From positions 1-50,824 of the forward strand of contig JAJNAU010000008.1 in the NCBI GenBank assembly GCA_021462625.1: DNA of 50,824 nt, read 5' to 3'. This document shows, one piece after another, positions 47,450 to 50,824 of this stretch (its first letter is position 1; the number at the start of each line of letters is the position of its first letter). This DNA comes from Shewanella sp. (GTDB taxonomy: Bacteria > Pseudomonadota > Gammaproteobacteria > Enterobacterales > Shewanellaceae). The notes below the pieces were generated by a model. That model made no database searches, was not told the origin of the DNA, and worked only from the letters and a program-made list of their open reading frames with translations. A program made the position numbers and the translations under genes.

Positions 47450-47774
47450 GGCAAGCCTCTTTATTTTCAGCATCCCTGAAACTAATGTAGGCTACGCACG
47501 AAGGATCGATCAACTGTTTTTGCGCAGTTCAATGCTTTGTATGATTTCAGTCGATTTTGCTGTTTTTGGTAGCAAAAGCGTGTGAATTAGTCTACCAGTC
47601 AGAGGTATTGGAAACGATGCAGAATTGACTGCTGATGCAGACTAAAAGTGATATGAAATAGCAAGTTGTGAGTGTAATCATGCAAAAGCATGAGGTTCGT
47701 CATTAATTGACGTTGAATTTAATATTGTGCTTGGTGAATAAAAGTGCGCTGTTACTGCGAAGGAAATAACAAAG

Positions 47775-47862
47775 AAAAAACCCGGTGCCAATAACTGCGA
47801 CCGGGTAAATGAAGTTTTTCATGGCTCGATGTAGCGAGCTTCTTGATTGTTCTTGCTAGCGC
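47775..47862 (-). ncRNA. Candidate small RNA between rsd and hemE
   Basis: On the minus strand TTGCAT (47897-47892), a 17-base spacer and TATAAA (47874-47869) form a good sigma70 promoter. About 88 bases downstream there is a strong intrinsic terminator: ACCCGGT, 13-base loop, ACCGGGT, then T6 (47775-47780). A second stem GCTCG/CGAGC lies near 47825-47840. The region between carries no convincing gene. A 39-codon frame (47822-47703, MKNFIYPVAVIGTGFFLCYF) starts inside, lacks a ribosome site and is cut by the terminator. This is the arrangement of a free-standing regulatory RNA. No expression evidence is available, and I recognise no known family. Confidence 0.45.
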
Positions 47863-48200
47863 ACAGCTTTTATACCAAAGTGGCGGAATCCATGCAACAT
47901 TTTTTGTCACGCAGAACTGGCTTTGTGCGATGGTTCACAAAATTAATGATGTTTTTGCAACTTGTGAAAACTTTTATGAACCTTGTCAAGATGATAGGGA
48001 TAAGTTCACAGAAATTGCGTCAAGATCGTTATTTTAGTCGCGCAAATGCTAAACTAGGCACTCTCTGAAGGAACCGAGAATAAGCTCGATTCTGGGGTGA
48101 GTACTGCCTGTATTTGCAGGCCTGAATTTGTCCCGGTGCTTTACCTGTCGTCCAGTACTTCTTCCAGGTGCCGGAAATTAACAAGTGTAGGAATAGCCAA

Positions 48201-49268
48201 ATGGCAGAATTATTGAAGAATGATCGTTATTTACGCGCGTTATTGAAGCAACCTGTAGACGTGACTCCGGTATGGATGATGCGTCAGGCTGGTCGCTATT
48301 TGCCTGAATACCGTGCCACCCGCGCCCAGGCCGGTGACTTTATGTCTCTGTGCCGTAACGCCGAACTGGCATGCGAAGTCACCCTGCAGCCACTGCGTCG
48401 TTTTGAGCTGGACGCCGCTATCCTGTTCTCTGACATTCTGACGGTTCCTGATGCAATGGGCCTTGGCCTGTACTTCGAAGTGGGCGAAGGTCCACGTTTC
48501 GAGCGCCCAACAGACACTGTTGAAGCCATCGAAAAGCTGGCTATTCCGGATCCGGAAGATGAGCTGGGCTATGTGATGAACGCTGTGCGTACTATCCGCC
48601 GTGAACTGAAAGGCGAAGTGCCGCTGATTGGTTTCTCCGGTTCTCCATGGACGCTGGCCACCTATATGGTTGAAGGCGGTTCCAGCAAGGCGTTTGAAAA
48701 GATCAAGCGCATGATGTACTCCGAGCCTGCTGCGCTGCATATGCTGCTGGACAAGCTGGCTGACTCTGTGACTCTGTACCTGAACGCCCAAATTGCGGCT
48801 GGTGCTCAGTCGGTGATGATTTTTGACTCCTGGGGTGGCGCGCTGTCTCACGCGGCTTACCGTGAGTTCTCTTTGCGCTACATGCAGAAGATCATTGATG
48901 GCCTGACCCGTCATAACGAAGGCCGTCAGGTGCCTGTGACTCTGTTCACTAAGGGCGGTGGTCTGTGGCTGGAGGCCATGGCTGAAACCGGTTGTGATGC
49001 GCTGGGTCTGGATTGGACTGTGGATATTGCCGATGCCCGTCGTCGCGTGGGCCACAAAGTTGCACTGCAGGGCAATATGGATCCTTCCATGCTGTACGCT
49101 TCTCCAGAGCGCATCCGTGAAGAAGTAACTTCTATTCTGGCCGGTTATGGTGAAGGCAGTGGTCATGTATTTAACCTGGGTCATGGCATTCACCAGCACG
49201 TGGATCCAGAGCACGCCGGTGTCTTTATCAAGTCGGTTCATGAGCTGTCCGCTCAGTATCACAAGTAA
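48201..49268 (+). CDS. hemE: Uroporphyrinogen decarboxylase HemE
   Basis: A 355-residue enzyme (E. coli 354) converting uroporphyrinogen III to coproporphyrinogen III in haem synthesis. Signature 1 is [20 protein letters not shown] near residue 23, signature 2 is [20 protein letters not shown] near 145, and [20 protein letters not shown] is at the C-terminus. ATG 48201 ([10 protein letters not shown]) is chosen by homology, with AGGA 8 bases upstream; the upstream open frame is leader. A strong terminator at 49289-49311 follows. Confidence 0.97.
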   Translation: MAELLKNDRYLRALLKQPVDVTPVWMMRQAGRYLPEYRATRAQAGDFMSLCRNAELACEVTLQPLRRFELDAAILFSDILTVPDAMGLGLYFEVGEGPRFERPTDTVEAIEKLAIPDPEDELGYVMNAVRTIRRELKGEVPLIGFSGSPWTLATYMVEGGSSKAFEKIKRMMYSEPAALHMLLDKLADSVTLYLNAQIAAGAQSVMIFDSWGGALSHAAYREFSLRYMQKIIDGLTRHNEGRQVPVTLFTKGGGLWLEAMAETGCDALGLDWTVDIADARRRVGHKVALQGNMDPSMLYASPERIREEVTSILAGYGEGSGHVFNLGHGIHQHVDPEHAGVFIKSVHELSAQYHK

Positions 49269-49288
49269 GTCGTCCGTTTTTCGACTTC

Positions 49289-49320
49289 AGGGCACCGCTC
49301 GGCGGTGCCCTGTTGTTTTT
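49289..49320 (+). terminator. Terminator of hemE
   Basis: AGGGCACCGC, loop TCG, GCGGTGCCCT, followed by GTTGTTTTT. Confidence 0.9.
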
Positions 49321-49449
49321 GGCCGATGTCGCAGTCACTGACCAATGTGCCAGTTACCATTGGCTGGAGCACAGGCAGGCACCAGTTATCAGGATAAGAT
49401 GAGATAGGTTCGGGGAGACAGCGCCCGGTTGACGGGCGCTATATATGGG

Positions 49450-50634
49450 TTAGTCCAACGGCACTCGCACTGCGCCTTCCATCAGGATGCGGGCGCTGCG
49501 ACTCATGATCGCCCTGGTGACCTGCCACTGGCCGTCAACCAGTTTGGCCTCGGCGCCTATCTTGAGTGTGCCGCAGGGATGTCCGAAAGTGACTGTTTGC
49601 CTCTCACCGCCACCGGCGACCAGATTGACCAGGGTACCGGGAATCGCGGCTGCCGTGCCAATGGCGACAGCGCAAGTGCCCATTATAGCGTGGTGCAGTT
49701 TGCCCATGGACAGGGCGCGCACCAGCATATCCACATCGGTAGTCTTAATCTGCTTACCTGCCGAAGAGACATAGTCTTTGGGCGGAGATACGAAGGCAAT
49801 TTTCGGTGTGTGCTGGCGGGTTTTGGCTTCTTCAAGTGAGTTAATCAGCCCCATCTTCAGCGCGCCTATAGCCCGCAGCGCTTCAAAACGCACAAGGGCC
49901 TTGGCATCGCCATTAATAGCTTCCTGCAACTCGGTGCCTGAGTAGCCGATATCTGCGGCATTGACAAAGATGGTGGGAATGCCTGAGTTGATAAGTGTTG
50001 CTTCAAGCACGCCGCCTGCGACCAGTTCCTTCGGGACTGCCAGCTTATCGACTAAATTGCCTGTAGGGAAAATCGTCCCTTCAGCGTCGGCGGGATTGAC
50101 AAATTCCAGCACAATTTCGGCGGCCGGGAAGGTCACGCCATCCAGCTCAAAGTCGCCGGTTTCCTGCACTTCGCCGTTGGTTACCGGCACTCTGGCGATA
50201 ATGGTCTTGCCAATATTGGCCTGCCAGATGCGCACTTCGCAGATGCCGTTTTGTGGCACCCGACTTGGGTCAATCAGATCGGCATGAATAGCGAAAGCGC
50301 CGGCTGCGGTGGACAGGTTGCCACAATTACCACTCCAGTCGACAAAGGGCTCATCTATTGCAATTTGGCCGTAGAGGTAATCCACATCGTGATTTGGCAC
50401 CTTACTTTTGTTCATAATGACGCACTTGCTGGTGCTGGAGGTGGCACCGCCCATGCCGTCGGTGTGCTTACCGTAAGGATCAGGGCTGCCGATAAGGCGC
50501 ATCAACAGGGCATCCCGCGCCTCCCCGGGTGTTTGTGCTGACAGAGGCAGATCCTGGAGGCGAAAGAACACGCCCTTGCTGGTGCCGCCACGCATGTAAG
50601 TGGCAGGAATTTTGATTTGTGGTTTGAAAGTCAT
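49450..50634 (-). CDS. prpF: PrpF-family aconitate isomerase (methylcitrate pathway)
   Basis: A 394-residue protein of the PrpF/DapF fold. ATG 50634 (MTFKPQIKIPATYMRGGTSK) is chosen, with GGAGGT about 11 bases upstream. Family blocks are PATYMRGGTSKGVFFRLQDL, GMGGATSSTSKCVIMNKS (with active-site Lys/Cys), DWSGNCGNLSTAAGAFA and SGIPTIFVNAADIG. PrpF works beside AcnD, isomerising the trans/cis forms of (methyl)aconitate during propionate breakdown. In Shewanella the usual order is prpB-prpC-acnD-prpF, so acnD is expected just past the window end. A family A MITE lies about 100 bases upstream, between the two. Confidence 0.94.
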   Translation of the reverse strand: MTFKPQIKIPATYMRGGTSKGVFFRLQDLPLSAQTPGEARDALLMRLIGSPDPYGKHTDGMGGATSSTSKCVIMNKSKVPNHDVDYLYGQIAIDEPFVDWSGNCGNLSTAAGAFAIHADLIDPSRVPQNGICEVRIWQANIGKTIIARVPVTNGEVQETGDFELDGVTFPAAEIVLEFVNPADAEGTIFPTGNLVDKLAVPKELVAGGVLEATLINSGIPTIFVNAADIGYSGTELQEAINGDAKALVRFEALRAIGALKMGLINSLEEAKTRQHTPKIAFVSPPKDYVSSAGKQIKTTDVDMLVRALSMGKLHHAIMGTCAVAIGTAAAIPGTLVNLVAGGGERQTVTFGHPCGTLKIGAEAKLVDGQWQVTRAIMSRSARILMEGAVRVPLD

Positions 50635-50732
50635 ACTTTTCTTTACCTCCTGAATACCAATCAAGACAAAACTAGGTTCGAGGTATTCCAAGTGTGTTTG
50701 GAAAGAGCAAAGCAGGGAACCGGTACCACTAC

Positions 50733-50824
50733 TTCATTTATGTAGAACAACTACAGCACAATCGCGTTGCTTTGTATAAAACAACGACAAAGTGCTGCAA
50801 AAACCATCTTCAAAGGTCAACAGA
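50733..50824 (-). mobile_element. MITE-like element, family A, cut by the window end
   Basis: Read on the minus strand this matches the first about 90 bases of the element at 5383: TCTGTTGACCTTTGAAGATG, then TTTGCAGCACTTTGTCGTTG, TTTTATACAAAGCAACGCGA and on to ATAAATGA. The CTAGGG outer end should lie just past base 50824. The match stops at about 50733, much earlier than in the full copy, so this is a shorter or broken member. Confidence 0.8.

Noticed and set aside
47843..48068. Overlapping plus-strand frames before hemE, 64 and 73 codons
   Set aside because: They lie antisense to the small-RNA promoter, have no ribosome site and resemble no protein.

Overview
The window is a piece of chromosome from a gammaproteobacterium, most probably Shewanella. 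The protein set points there: PdhR with a three-lipoyl AceF, AcnB, Rsd next to HemE, the PrpF aconitate isomerase family, inducible SpeF with PotE, and an AmpD-NadC-PilA neighbourhood. So does the density of short non-autonomous elements. The species cannot be fixed from sequence alone. Most of the window is ordinary core genome.

Layout. (1) 1-1860: a decayed divergent pair, a DMT-family permease and a LysR-type regulator, both frameshifted. (2) 1880-5318, minus strand: lpoA-yraN-diaA-dolP, an envelope and replication-timing cluster. A 269-bp MITE-like element lies just upstream of lpoA, followed by rsmI and the RNase P RNA gene. (3) 7127-12169: a long perfect hairpin, a small Omp85-type outer-membrane protein, a MAPEG remnant and the radical-SAM gene ygiQ. 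(4) 12185-15740: potE-speF (ornithine decarboxylation and ornithine/putrescine exchange), whose leader carries a 16-bp triplet repeat. (5) 15858-17480: a half MITE, a dead ImpA-like metalloprotease, a small unknown gene and grcA. (6) 17745-21279: an SDR oxidoreductase, then an operon of a two-subunit UxaA-type sugar-acid/sulfo-acid lyase plus a DMT permease, with a clean operator-like palindrome upstream. (7) 21784-25273: MITE, a RAYT-type Y1 transposase with flanking repeats, pilA and nadC. (8) 25447-34377: ampD-ampE, then pdhR-aceE-aceF-lpd behind a textbook PdhR box. (9) 34510-42057: a GGDEF/EAL protein, a patatin/Omp85 type Vd autotransporter and an M13 metallopeptidase. (10) 42154-43040: an IS5-family element whose transposase is broken by one amber codon, then hxpB. 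(11) 43912-50824: acnB with a long leader, rsd, a candidate small RNA, hemE and prpF. The window ends inside another MITE.

How the genes work together: the central-carbon genes (pdhR-aceEF-lpd, acnB, prpF, grcA) connect pyruvate, acetyl-CoA, the TCA cycle and the methylcitrate route. The envelope genes (lpoA, ampD/ampE, dolP, the Omp85 and patatin proteins) handle peptidoglycan and the outer membrane.

The accessory signal is mainly two families of non-autonomous elements. Family A has ends matching the IS5-family element in the same window. Family B ends in TAAGGAAGGTGCGAA-like inverted repeats and is present here as two full copies (~273 bp), a 127-bp half copy and a 59-bp TIR-only copy. 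Some insertions fall exactly at gene ends: the stop codon of the patatin gene lies in a family B end, and the stop codon of pilA lies in a RAYT flanking repeat. No CRISPR array, prophage or tRNA gene was seen. I did not find a complete undescribed defence-type system. The most promising unexplained items are the candidate small RNA near 47.8 kb, the operator palindrome of the UxaA-type operon, and the graded-length MITE series.
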